Shown here piece after piece: positions 12,016-23,290 of a DNA stretch of 64,000 nt. This stretch comes from Amorphophallus konjac (lineage: Eukaryota; Streptophyta; Magnoliopsida; Alismatales; Araceae): contig CM040128.1 of assembly GCA_022559845.1 (NCBI GenBank), positions 219,899,643-219,963,642 on the forward strand, read 5' to 3'. Both the position numbers and the translations under genes were made by a program. The notes under the pieces were generated by a model that saw only the letters and a program-made list of their open reading frames with translations, was not told where the DNA came from and searched no databases. Position 1 is the first letter of the stretch. Each line of letters starts with the position of its first letter.

Positions 12016-15000
12016 TCACTCAAACAGGTACGAGAACTGCTGACGCATCTCGTCCTCACGTTCCCACGAAGCCTCACCACCAGAGTGTCGTTGCCACATG
12101 ACCTTTACCAAGGGAATAACCTTGTTCCGCTGGCGCTGCTCTCGCCTATCCTCCACGCGGATCGGAAACTCTGGGAGAGAAAGATCTGGAGTCACCTCAG
12201 GCCAAACGGAAAACTCGAGCACATGAGAGTCATCGGGCATATACTTCCGCAACATCGAGACGTGGAACACGTCATGCACCGACGCCAACTCAGAAGGTAA
12301 CTGCAACCGGTAAGCAACCTCACCGATGCGCTCCACAATCGCGAAAGGACCAATATAGCGGGGACTCAGCTTCCCACGCCGTCCAAAACGCATCACCCCC
12401 TTCATCGGAGAAACTCTCAAGAACACATGATCGCCCACGGCGAACTCGAGAGGCTGCCTCCTACGGTCAGCATAGCTCTTCTGCCGACTCTGGGCCGCCA
12501 ACATGTTCTGACGAACCAGGTGCACGAAATCCACACACTGCTGCACCAATTCCGGTCCCGTCAAAACACGCTCACCCACCTCAAACCAATCAAGTGGAGT
12601 CCGACAAGGATGCCCATACAGAGCCTCATATGGAGCCATGCTGATGCTCGAATGATAGCTGTTGTTATAGGCAAACTCCACCAACGGTAGGTGATGAATC
12701 CAACTCCCCTGCCACTCCACGCAGCAGGATCTCAGCATGTCCTCCAAGGTCTGAATGGTCCTCTCAGACTGACCATCTGACTGAGGATGATACGCCGAGC
12801 TAAAAGCCAACTCCGTGCCAAGAGCTCGCTGGAAACTCCTCCAGAATCCGGAAGTGAAGCGCGGATCCCGATTCGACACGATCGAAATGGGAACCCCATG
12901 CAACGGAACGATCCGCTCCACATACAAACGAGCCAACTTAGACACGCTCCAGCTGACTTTGACTGGTAACAACCGCGTCACCTTCGTCAGCCGATCCACC
13001 AGCAACCAAATACTGTCCTGCCCACTCGGGGTCCTCGGCAACCCCACCACAAAATCCGTGGTCACATGGTCCCACTTCCAAGCAGGAACATCCAAGGGCT
13101 GGAGAGTATCTCCTGGTCGCTGATGCTCCGCCTTCACCTGCTGACAGATCAGGCACCTGGCCACAAACTCTGCGACATCTCTCTTCATGCCAGGCCACCA
13201 GAACTACCTTCGCAAGTTCCGATACATCTTCATCGCACCGGGGTGTACGGTGTACCTGCTCCCATGAGCCTCGCGCAGCACCGCACGATGAACCTGCTCC
13301 TCCGCTGGGACGTACAGCCTGCCACGAAACCTCGCAGCACCGTCCTCGCCAAGTTCCACGTCAGCCATAGCCAGAATCCGGGGCAACTCAGGATCCGCAT
13401 GCTGAGCCTCTGTCACCTGACGACGGATAGTAGGAGTGACAGTCAAACTCGCAAGCACTGTCAACCCTGGCTCATGGGGAATCTTGAGCCTGAAAGATAC
13501 CTCGGGCACTTGTTCCCAGAGCCTCCACTTCCTCAACATCAAGGTACTGACCGCAACCTTCCGACTCAAGGCATCGGCGACGACATTCATCCTGCCCGGT
13601 TGATAAGACAGGGTGAAGTCATAATCCTTCATGAACTCCATCCAACGCCTTTGTCTGAGGTTCAGATCTCTCTGCGAGAACACATACCTCAAACTCTGAT
13701 GGTCAGTAAACACCTCGAACTTCTCGCCGTACAGATAATGCCTCCAGATCTTCAGCGCGAAGATCACTGCCGCCAACTCAAGGTCATGGGTAGGGTAGTT
13801 CTCCTCATGGGGCTTTAGCTGCCGAGATGCATAAGCCACCACTCTACCATGCTGCATCAAAATAGCACCCAATCCAATACCGGAAGCATCCGTACACACC
13901 ACGAAACCTCCCGATCCAGAAGGCAAAACCAACACCGGAGCCGAGGTGAGCAATCTCTTCAGTTCCCTGAAGCTCTGCTCACACTCCTCGGACCAGACGA
14001 AAGGCACATCCTTCCGCGTGAGTCTAGTCATCGGGGTCGCAATGCGAGAAAAATCCTAGATAAACCGGCGATAATAACCCTCAAGCCCCAAGAAACTCCG
14101 GATCTCCGTCACCGACCTCGGCCTCGGCCTCGGCCACTGCATTACTGCCTCGACCTTGGCGGGGTCCACGGAAATGCCATCACCAGAAATCACGTGCCCC
14201 AGAAAGTGCACCTCGCTGAGCCAAAACTCGCACTTGCTGAGCTTCGCATACAACTGGTGATCTCGCAACGTCTGCAGCACCACACCCAAATGGTACGCAT
14301 GCTCCTCAGCAGACTGCGAATAAACAAGGATGTCATCCACGAAGATGACCACGAACTGGTCCAAATACGGATGAAACACCCTCTGCATCAAGTCCATAAA
14401 GGCTGCAGGGGCATTGGTGAGTCCAAACGGCATCACCAGAAACTCATAATGCCCGTACCTCGTACTGAATGCAGTCTTCTCCACATCGGACTCGCGAATT
14501 CTCAGCTGATAGTAACCGGACCGTAAATCAATCCGCGAGAACACTCGCGCAGACTGAAGTTCGTCGAACAAATCATCAATCCGCGGCAACGGATACTTGT
14601 TCTTAATGGTCACTTCATTCAGCTGCCGATAGTCAATGCACAACCGCAGACTACCGTCCTTCTTCTTCACGAACAACACGGGCGCACCCCAAGGGGAAAA
14701 ACTAGGATGAATATACCCCTTGGCCAACAGTTCCTGCAACTGCGCCCTCAACTCCCTCAACTCAGCGGGGGCCATACGGTAGGGAGCCTTCGCCAAAGGT
14801 CCCGTACTAGGCACAACCTCGATCACGAAATCGATCTCCCGCTGGGGAGGTAATCCAGGCAACTCCTCGGGAAAAACGTCGGGAAACTCGCACACCACCG
14901 CAATGTCCTCGACATCCGGCTCCATCCGGTCTGACACAACCACTGACGCGAGAAAACCCTCACAACCAGAATCAAGCAACCGACGGGCTCGAATAGCAGA

Positions 15001-16974
15001 GATAAGGAATCGAGAAGAGGCGGAACGGATACCTTGGAAATAGAAGGTCCTCTTGCTCGGATGCTGGAAGTAGACTCTCTTCATTCCACAATCCACCACC
15101 GCTCCATGGGTCTCGAGCCAATCCATGCCTAGAATCACATCATAATCCCGAAGCTGCAATGCATACAACCTGCCTGGCATACTCCGCCCATCGATCCAAA
15201 CCGGAACCTGATCGAAGCAATACGAAGTGATCATAAAGTCACCCGAAGGCAACTCCACTGCCAAATCACAGGACAACTGGGTCACCGGCTCCTCGACGCT
15301 CGACGTGAAATCCTCCGAAATAAACGAATAAGACGCGCCAGAATCAAATAAAACCCGAGCCGCACAACCCAAAATCTGAACGGTAATCACATCATAATCC
15401 CGAAGCTGCAACGCATACAACCTGCCTGGCATACTCCGCACATCGATCCAAACCGGAACCTGATCGAAGAAATACGGAGTGATCATAAAGTCACCCGAAG
15501 GTAACTCCACTGCCAAATCACAGGACAACTGGGTCACCGGCTCCTCGACGCTCGACGTGAAATCCTCCGAAATAAACAAATGAGACGCGCCAGAATCAAA
15601 TAAAACCCAAGCCGCACAACCCAAAATCTGAACGGTACCTTCCACGAGCTGCGAAGCCACTGCCTCTGCCCTGGTCATGTGCGTGATCTGGCCCCGAGCT
15701 CTCTGCCTGCCTCCCACACTAGCTGACCTAGGTAGTGGCGGATACTGTCCCTGCTGCTGTTGCTGCTGCCTCTGCTGCTGGGGAACCTGCTGCTGCTGAG
15801 GAAACTGCTGCTGCGGCGGCCTCTGGGGACAGTCACGCACCATATGCCATGGCTGGTCACACCGAAAATAGACGATCGGCGCCGTGCACTGCCTGCCTGG
15901 GTGGGTCCCACCACACCGTGGACAAGGTCCTCACGATCCACCCACTGATCCCTGACGCTGCAAGGGAACCGGCTGCGGTGCACTGCCCGATGGAGCTTGC
16001 CCCTGATCCCTGGACTTCTTCTTGCCGAACCCTTTCTTGAAGAACTTCTTGACCTTCGAGCCGAAGGACGCAGATCCTGTCGCCGAAGCTGCCGATGCCG
16101 GTACTCCTGAACCACCCGACACATGCTGGAAGAAACCCTGCTGCTGGGTAGCCGACTGCTGCCTGCGACCTGACAAGGACTGCCCTTGGCTGATCGGTCC
16201 TCGAGTCCTCTGCATATCCATCTCCAAAGAAATCGCAACACGAGACGCTGTCTCTAGATCAGTGGCCCCGTTCGCAATCAAATGGTGCCTCAACTCCAGC
16301 CTCAAGGCCTGCACAAACTGCGTGGTCCTCACCCTCTCATGCTCCATGATGTGAGGTGCATACCGACCCAGCTCGACAAATCGGGCCCTGTACTGCAACA
16401 CAGACATGTCACCCTGCACCAGCTCCAGAAACTCCCGCATTCGCTGCGTAGCAACAATATCTGGACAGTACGTACGCTCGAAAGCAATGACGAAGTCATC
16501 CCACTCGATCTGCTCAAGTGGACGAAGCTGAAAAGACGTCTTCCACTCGGAAGACCACCACCTCCGAGCCGTACCCTGTAACTGGTTGTAGGCCAACACA
16601 ACTCTGTCCTCGGCAGCACTCCTCGCAGAACTGAACACCCGCTCCATCTCATCGAGCCAATCACGAGCCGCATCAGGGTCTGCCTGGCCGCTAAAATAAG
16701 GGGGATGGAACTGCATGAAGTCCCTCACTGCTCGGCCTGACCCACCCCTGACTGACGAGCCCTCACCAGCCTTTCCGCCGAACTGCTGAGACATAAGTTG
16801 GTACATGCCACGGAAGAAATCCTCGGCCCCCGGAACTCTCGCAGTATCCGCGGCCTCGGTAGCCCCCGGTGGCGCTCTACTATGCTCCTCCTGGTCCCTC
16901 TGGACCCCCTGCTGGATCTCCTGGCCTCCAGCCGACTGCCCCTGCTGAGAGCGAGAGCTCCTCCTCGGTGCCAT
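12016..16974 (-). pseudogene. Element B gag-pol polyprotein, Tekay type, with duplicated protease
   Basis: A single frame starts at MAPRRSSRSQQG (16972-16974; the longer upstream start lacks family support) and ends at 12016. Stops interrupt it at 15931-15933 (TGA), 14056-14058 (TAG) and 13204-13206 (TAG). Gag (QFHPPYFSGQADPDAARDWL) is followed by a zinc knuckle that has lost its first Cys ([14 protein letters not shown]). The protease then occurs as two tandem 84-residue copies, each with FDSGAS. RT has [23 protein letters not shown] and catalytic FVDD. RNase H has CTDASG and FTDHQSLRY. The integrase core has TTDFVVGLPRT, SNRDPRFTS where SDRD is usual (catalytic Asp replaced) and SERTIQTLE, followed by a chromodomain. 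The leftmost two stops match Gln codons kept in element A, and the TGA matches an Arg codon there. Confidence 0.95.
15133..15636 (-). repeat. In-frame tandem duplication of the B protease segment (2 x 252 bp)
   Basis: Copy 1 is 15385-15636 and copy 2 is 15133-15384. Each encodes 84 residues from TVQILGCAA through FDSGAS to LQLRDYDVI. The copies differ at only a few residues (SHLFIS versus SYSFIS, PYFFDQ versus SYCFDQ, IDVRS versus IDGRS). Element A has one copy. The 252-bp unit keeps the frame, so the event did not itself break the ORF. Retroelement proteases normally act as homodimers, each chain giving one Asp. Two linked Asp-bearing segments could act as a single-chain dimer, but this may equally be a neutral duplication in a dying copy. 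Confidence 0.92.
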
Positions 16975-17124
16975 ACTCGCTCCTGAAGCAAAAGACAGAA
17001 AACACGAAAACGGCAAGGTCAAGAAAAACACACGATGCCCAATGCCAGCGTCACCTGCACATCATCGCTGTGGACTAGTGGACCACTACAATTACCGATG
17101 ATTCTCATGTAATTCCACAACCGC

Positions 17125-17136
17125 GCTCTGATACCA
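17125..17136 (-). other. Element B primer-binding site (initiator Met tRNA)
   Basis: Minus strand TGGTATCAGAGC, a perfect 12-base match to the 3' end of plant initiator Met tRNA, 2 bases from the 5' LTR. Confidence 0.92.
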
Positions 17137-17138
17137 GC

Positions 17139-19601
17139 TGTAACGACCCGAGAATCTGATTACCGGGAAGGCCCGATAACCCGAGACTCGCACCGCCACC
17201 CACGAGCCCGAAGACTCGGAAGGGTTAAAAGGATGGTGTGGAAACTACACAAGTATCACAAATAATTACAGAAATTAAACATTTATAATATTAAGCAGGA
17301 AATAAATTAACATTTTACATGGTCCACAATAGAAAATAACGACAATAACAATAGTCCACGACTAGTACAGTGACAAGAAAGGAAAGTACAGCTACACGGG
17401 GCATACCCCGGCTCTGACCTCTGGCACTACCTCTGGGCACCCGCATCACGCTGCACCCCAGACGCGCTCCCCTGGGGCGGCGCCACACCTGAAACACGGT
17501 GAAAACACGCAGGGAATGAGTCTCGGAACAAGACTCAGTAGGGATCACTCGAACCCTACCTCGTAAAATGAGAAACCACTACACTAGCGGTAGGAGAGTA
17601 CCTCGGAAGGGAAAGTCCTATACTCTACAAGACAAGACCCTACGGCACGCAAACCGACACACGTGCCACGGAGAGAAGACCAAAGCTCAAAGGTCGAACC
17701 GACAAAACCTGAAGGTCAGAAACACTTGACTGACAGTCTGTCACTCCGTACTCGACAGGAGTACCACCCACTAGAAGCACAGCCGGTAGCGTCCCCTGAC
17801 GTCTTACACCGCACCGCAGGTGAACCGCCTGACGTGGTAGGTCCTACCCGAGGCGCAGACACCGTACAAGTAACCACAAACAAGTGACTAGCTGGGGTCA
17901 CGCCCGTTGACGTGCGTCCACTGTCCCCAACCACGTGTGCACACACAGACCGCGCGTCCCTGGTCTGGCCCTCTGACCGGTTTTCCTCTCAGCCGGACTC
18001 TGGCTGCAAGACGTGGGGCCCAACGGTAACCGGTCCACAAACCGTCTCTAAAGGTCAGCCCGTACACCACTCCCTGGTGCGACCAGCACACGCATGCTGG
18101 TAGGCTACGACTAGTGGAGGGTCACTGAAAGAGTAGACTCTCATGTTACGGAAAACAACGTCGCAACCACAGGTACGAGGAACGCTCCTTGTACCCATAC
18201 TAACGCATGGTGACGCAAACCGAAGTCACCACCTCCCGGGACCCCACGGCACCCCCACGTGTAGCCCCCACATGATGCCCCGCATCAGTCAGACTACGGG
18301 TCAGCACAGGGATCGAGACTAGCTCGTCCGGGACTCGAATTGGCAAGGAAAAGGAGTCGCGGTCACCGGAGGACCGCCTCCAGTGGTCGCGGTCGACCCA
18401 GGACCGCTACCACCTAGTCGCGGTCCTCCTGGAACCGCGACCATCTTGGTGCGTGAAAAGTGAACGCGGTCGCCTGATGACCGTTTTCACCTGGTAGCGG
18501 TCTCCAGGAGACCGCGACCAGACTCCAACGGTCAAAAACCGTGTCGAAGACCGTGCCGGACCCCATGCTGAAAGCGGTCGCCCCCTGACCGCCACCAGCA
18601 GTCGCGGTCAGTCACACGACCGCGACCGCCTGCCGACAGAACGAGTCCCAACGGTCAAAAACCATGGTGAAGGCGGTCCCCACCCGACCGCTACCAATGA
18701 AGGCGGTTACTGGTAGACCGCTACCATCTCGGAAAATCGAGAACGGCGGGAAACGGCCAAAAACACCATCCACACCCCCATGCCTCCACCGGAGAGGGGG
18801 AAAACAAAGGGGAAGACCCCTGGGGACCCCTAGCATGCATCTAAGCCATCCAAACGTGAAATCGCGGGCTAAAACCATAGATCGGGCGAGCTCTCCCCAA
18901 ATCATGGAAAAACCCCAAGCATGCTCAAACAAGCCCCTCTCGGCCTCCCCGCGGCCTACAAACCACGGAAATGAACGGCAAGAGGCTAAGGAACGTCACC
19001 CTACCTCAATGGAGCGAATGCTCCGCCGAATCACCCACGAATCGCGAAGAACGCTTGAAGCTTCACGAACTCCCCACGCTTCCCACGCTTGCCGCACGCC
19101 CACGAGCTCGCCTCGCCGCCACCCACGCGTCCGCGCCGTCGCCCTGCCGCCGTCAACAGCCGGGGAGGGGCTCACCGCGTCCGAATGGGAGAGAGAGGGA
19201 GAGAGGAGGGCGGCCACGGTTGGGGAAGGAAGGAGGAAGAAGAAGAAGAAAGAGAAAGGAGAAAAGAAAAAAGAAAAGAAAAAGGATTATATAGGAAAAT
19301 TCGATTTTTCTGAAAAATATCAAAAATTAGAAAAATACATTTCCGGAATCCTCGGAACGCACCGATCGCAACGGTACCACTCGTGCCTGGGGGAACCGCC
19401 CGGTTCGCCCGCAGCGAGCTTCCGAAGAAAAAGCCGAAACACACACCGGGAATCGGAAAACAGACGCGGAAAAGCCGCGGAACGCCTCCGGGCCTCCGAA
19501 ACAACTCCGGATCGCGCCGATCCGAACACGAAAGATGTCCGAAATAAAATTTTGGACACCACGGAGCTGGACACTCCGAAAACCAGGTCCGGGATATTAC
19601 A
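17139..19601 (-). repeat. Element B 5' LTR
   Basis: A 2,463-bp LTR next to the primer site, and therefore the one that would drive transcription leftward. TATATAA on the minus strand has its complement at 19287-19293, about 310 bases into the LTR. A CT-rich stretch on the minus strand follows (complement near 19197-19280). Confidence 0.93.
18354..18739. repeat. GCGGTC/GACCGC inverted-motif array in B 5' LTR
   Basis: Counterpart of the array at 10670-11055, with few substitutions. It lies about 550-900 bases downstream of the predicted start site and could form a chain of small hairpins in element RNA. Confidence 0.75.
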
Positions 19602-20802
19602 TGGGCAATGAGATCAGGGTCAGGTTCATATCTCTCAAGGGTTTCTCCTTCCTAAGATGGAAGCTCCATAGACTGGGGGTCGGTGATGGCCAAGGCTCGG
19701 GTGGGGCAATTGGTGGCAATATGCCCTAGGTTATGACACCTAAAACAGTGGACTCCCGAGACAGGGGCTGGTTGGGAGGTGCTAGGGACGACTCCCTTTC
19801 CCTTGTCATCTCTCCTCTCAACTGGTGGAGTATACTCCAGCCTAGGCACAGCAGCGGGTGCAGGTAAAGGGTTCCTTGGGAAAGGAGCAATAGGGGCAAC
19901 GGCCCTAAGCGGGGTAGCAGTAGGGACGTAGAGGTGGAGGGGCCAGCTCTCTCAGTATAGCGGACTATGGGGTTTCGGGGTTCAGGTTGGCGGTAGATGG
20001 GAACCCGAGGTGGGACCACCCTTTGAAACCGCTCAACATCTCGTGCAACCTGGTAGACGTGCTCGAGGGTGTTAACCTCCCGCAAGAATAATTCCTGCTG
20101 AATACTCTCATGTAGGCCAGCCCTAAACCGTGAGAGGGTGACGGAGGCATCCTCCATGACTCGGCTCTGAAGGAAGAAGTCATCAAATTTGGCGATGTAC
20201 TCGTCCACGGACTTTCCATCTTGGGTGAGTTTCTGCCATTGGTCTAAAAGACGCTGATGGTAGGAAGGTGGCAGATACTTCTCCCTCAATTTTCCCTTCA
20301 TTTCTTCCCACGTGCTAATAGGCTCCTCTCGTCTCCGTGCTAGGAGATTCTCAACATTACACCAGTAGGTCTTGGCTTGACCCAGGAGTTTCATTTTGGC
20401 AAACCTCACCCTGGTAGCAGGGGTCATGCGGCGATGCCAATCAAAATATTGGTCCATCTCGGTCTCCCAGTCAAGGTATGTGGCGGGATTTAGGGACCCA
20501 TCAAAACTCGGAGCGTCAATCTTGACGTTCCGTAGGATAATATCCTCATCATCGTGGTCCCTCTCTCGAGGCGTACGGGCCTCTTGCTCTCTACCTTGGG
20601 GGGCCTGATTCGGGCGGGCTTGCTCTCTCTCCTCCCTAGGTTTGGCTACGGGATCGCCATGGCCATTCACTTGTCCTTCCTCTCCCTTAAGTCGATCCTC
20701 TAAGGCTCGGATCCTCTCATCTAGCTCGGCTCGAAGTTGGCCTATGGTTTCTTCAAAATGGGTTAGAAGATTATGCTCGAGCTGAGCCAACATAGCACTC
20801 AC
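19602..20802 (-). pseudogene. Element C gag
   Basis: The frame starts at 20802 (MSAMLAQLEHNLLTHFEET). An N-terminal coiled coil is followed by the retrotransposon gag domain (SFDGSLNPATYLDWETEMDQ, then YLPPSYHQRLLDQWQKLTQD). The chain is frameshifted somewhere between about 19850 and 19945. It resumes in another frame with a single intact zinc knuckle, CFRCHNLGHIATNC, and meets a TAG at 19652-19654 just before element B. The product would be the capsid and RNA-binding protein of element C. After removing element B, the sequence joins to the protease coding DNA that begins to the left of 9455. Confidence 0.88.
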
Positions 20803-22476
20803 GCTCTTCTAATCTATATGGGATTGTAGAGTTGAAGGGCGCTCTAGACGGCCGGATGAATTCCTAGACCAACGTGGTATGCACGACTTCGACCTAAATG
20901 ATGCAGTCCTGGGACCGATAATTAGCAAGCTATAGACCCGAATGTTGTTGGCTAAATAGGCAAAGGGCCAAGTTGAAGGGACCGGTCAGGGAGAGTTGCT
21001 CGCCCGTAGGCGAAGTAGTTGTGGAACTACCTCCTGACAATTAGGGTGCCCTAATGCGACAGTCTAGGGCCTAAGGATGGATACATACAAGCTCTCGCTT
21101 TCCGTCCACAGCGATGCACTTAGGAGACTGGCTGCATGGATCGGGCTCTCGCTCACCTCGTCGCGCGGCAAAAGATAAGGATACTAAATGAGCAAGTGAT
21201 CCAGAGCACGTACCTAGCTGACTAAGAAGTCAAGCTCCGACCGGAGACGAAGGCGAGCGGGGACGTGCGTGCCCGCACGGCGTCGAGGAAGTTTGACCGG
21301 TTACAAAAATTCACTCCACGCAGGGAGGATTATTACAAATCGCTTAAAATTTCCCACGCAGGGGAACAAATCAGTCCAATTTCTCCGCGCAGGGAGACTT
21401 ACGGACATTCACACTCCGTGAATTACGGACTGTGTGTCGGTGATCGGGTGACTCGGGCACCCGGTAAGTCGCCAATTGTGGACTTGGGTGCTACAAAAAT
21501 TATAAGATATAAATATAACTCCTTTTTAAATAATACATATAGATATATATATAGATATATATAGTATTATATATATCCCATATATATATTATATATTCAA
21601 CACATTTTTTTTTCAAGCCTCTCTTTTATGACTTTTCACACTCCTCTTTTTTTTCTCTAATTTTCAAACCCTTTTTTTCAAACTAGCTACGCGGCTGGTG
21701 GCCAGAAAGGGGGGGGGAGATGCGGTCAACGCGCTGGGCGCGTGGCCAGCTGACCAGGCGGGCGGGCGCACGCTGGCGCGCGGGGGCGGGTGCAAGCGCG
21801 CGCGGGGCGGGCGCAGCTACGTGCGGGGCCGGGCGGGCGCGGCCAGGTGAGGGCCGGGCGCGGGCCCGGCGAGGGCACGGGCCGTGGGCGCGTGGGCGCG
21901 TGGCCGGGCGCGGGGCGCGGAGGCGCGGGGACGCCGAGGCGGGCGGTCGGGGCGGGCGCACCTGGGCGCGTCTGGGCGCGTCTGGGTGCGGGCCGGGTGC
22001 GTCTGGGCACGGGGCGCGGGGCGCGCCTGGGCGCGGCGGCAGGGGTGGCGGGGAGGGACCTGGTGCGGGGCCTGGGCGCGGCGGCGGAGGGGGGGCGCCG
22101 GTTGCGGCGTGCCGGGATTTGAATCCCGGCACGGGCGACGATGACAGGGGGCGCGTAAACCACTTTTTTTTTTCTGACCTCTTCTACTGCGCTGAATGAG
22201 TGAGAGAGAGAGATAGAAATATCCGGAGAGAAATAAACAGAGAGAGGTTGAGGGGGGATTTTGAAGCTTAAAACTTTTTTTTTCTCTCAATATTTTTTTT
22301 CTATTTTCCTCTTTCAGCCGTGATTTGCTGTGTATATTTTTTTTCTTCTCTTTCTTCCTTTTACCCAACAGAACTCAATAACACCTTTCTTCTTCTTTTT
22401 TTTCACTTCTAACAACCTAGAGAGAGAAAGAGAGAGACGCCGAGGACGTCGAGGTCGTCGGAGACGCCGTTGTTGG
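20803..22476 (-). other. Element C 5' leader, non-coding
   Basis: About 1.7 kb between the primer site and gag. No long conserved ORF is present. It contains three spaced copies of a CACGCAGGGA-like word (21319, 21357, 21399), an AT-rich stretch (21490-21610), the extreme GC island at 21717-22125 and T-rich tracts. A chromovirus leader this long is unusual, so part of it may be acquired sequence. Confidence 0.6.
21717..22125. repeat. Extremely GC-rich low-complexity island
   Basis: Almost entirely G and C, built from GGGCGCG, GGCGCGG and CTGGGCGCG words. ORFs are open on both strands, but only because stop codons are rare at this composition; the translations are runs of R, A, G and P. At the right end (near 22110-22130) is a near-perfect 20-base palindrome, GCCGGGATTTGAATCCCGGC. 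Confidence 0.7.
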
Positions 22477-22488
22477 GCTCTGATACTA
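22477..22488 (-). other. Element C primer-binding site (initiator Met tRNA, one mismatch)
   Basis: Minus strand TAGTATCAGAGC matches initiator Met tRNA at 11 of 12 positions and lies 3 bases from the 5' LTR. Confidence 0.75.
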
Positions 22489-22491
22489 ATT

Positions 22492-23117
22492 TGACGCGGC
22501 GACGACCTGGGAATGGATCGACGACACTCCGGGACGCGAACAGGACGGGAACGGATAACTGCTATCTCACACAATTCGGCCTCACGCCGGACGGTCTCAC
22601 ACCGGGCGACGCTCAATCCTCACAAAAGAGAAGAGAGAGAAGGGGATGGCAAGAGGGGAAATCTCTTACACAAAACATCAACTCATTCATTCTTTCATTC
22701 ATTCATAACATGTCTCGTAACAAGCATTGGCCTCCTATTTATAGGAAAGGCCTATTACATCCATACCTTCCTTATTTCCTTTATTTACATACCTATCCTA
22801 GCCTAATAAAACAAAGGCCACCAACCCACTATTGACTTATGGGTTTAACAAAATTAAAATACAAATAACTTTTGACAACCCTTGCCTAATAAAATAAAAG
22901 TAAATATATATAGTAAAACATGTATTTTACACACGTACAAATACTCAATACTGACACACGTACAAATACTCAATACTCAAAAATACACACAAGTATAACT
23001 ACTCAGTATGCCGGGTCTTCAATCGAGTCTCCGAGCCATAAGCTCGGTGCATTCGGTACGGTGCGGCGTCGGCTCCGAGTAGTGGGCCCGGTAGTGGAAC
23101 CGGTGGTGTCCCCACCA
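22492..23117 (-). repeat. Element C 5' LTR
   Basis: Matches 5185-5810. Minus-strand TATAAATA (complement at 22736-22743) would promote leftward transcription of element C. It is followed on the right by the GAGGG target duplication at 23118-23122. Confidence 0.93.
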
Positions 23118-23122
23118 GAGGG

Positions 23123-23290
23123 CACACCTACGCTGGGAAGAGGAGCGAAAGGCGTTAACGTTGGGGGCGCGACGATGGCACAGAGCACTAGGGTCTGGTG
23201 AGAGCACATACTTATGCTGGGAAGAGGAGAGGAAGGCGTCAACTTTGGGGCAGCGATAGCGACGCAGAGCAGTAGAGTTACCACTACCAC
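23123..23290. repeat. Imperfect tandem duplication, about 81-bp unit
   Basis: GCTGGGAAGAGGAG followed by GAAGGCGT or AAAGGCGTTAAC and then GGGGGCGCGACG or GGGGCAGCGATAGCGACG occurs near 23132 and again near 23217. I see no gene around it. Confidence 0.5.

Larger units (their letters stand above)
9455..19601 (-). mobile_element. Element B: Tekay/Del chromovirus (Ty3/gypsy), nested in C
   Basis: A full-length 10.1-kb element with LTRs at 9455-11948 and 17139-19601, starting TGTAACGACCCG and ending ATATTACA on the + strand. It is flanked by the target duplication TGGGC (9450-9454 and 19602-19606). It inserted into the gag-protease junction of element C. Primer site, single gag-pol frame, chromodomain and polypurine tract are all in the expected order on the minus strand. 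The integrase and C-terminal chromodomain (LVKVMWQRHSGGEASWERED) point to the Tekay/Del lineage. Three nonsense codons, a catalytic Asp-to-Asn change in the integrase and a damaged zinc knuckle indicate that it no longer makes a working polyprotein. Confidence 0.95.
5185..23117 (-). mobile_element. Element C: CRM-like chromovirus (Ty3/gypsy), interrupted by element B
   Basis: Both ends carry a 626-bp LTR that begins TGGTGGGGAC and ends CGCGTCA when read on the minus strand. The element is flanked by the 5-bp target duplication GAGGG (5180-5184 and 23118-23122). The order on the minus strand is 5' LTR (right), primer site, long leader, gag, [element B], protease, RT, RNase H, integrase with C-terminal chromodomain, polypurine tract, 3' LTR (left). 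The pol frame runs into the 3' LTR, which is known for CRM-clade elements, while the canonical chromodomain fits a dispersed rather than centromeric subgroup; that placement is inference. By eye the two LTRs differ at about 22 of 626 positions. Several stop codons and a gag frameshift make it non-functional. Confidence 0.92.

Noticed and set aside
13066..14526. Long + strand ORFs across element B pol
   Set aside because: Shadows of the minus-strand RT, RNase H and integrase frame; no independent domain.
22105..22135. T-arm-like GGGATTTGAATCCC sequence as a tRNA gene
   Set aside because: It is a palindrome with no A-box or acceptor stem at the proper distance.
21683..22199. Several long overlapping ORFs on both strands in the GC island
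   Set aside because: Stop codons are rare at this composition. The translations are R/A/G/P runs without domains.
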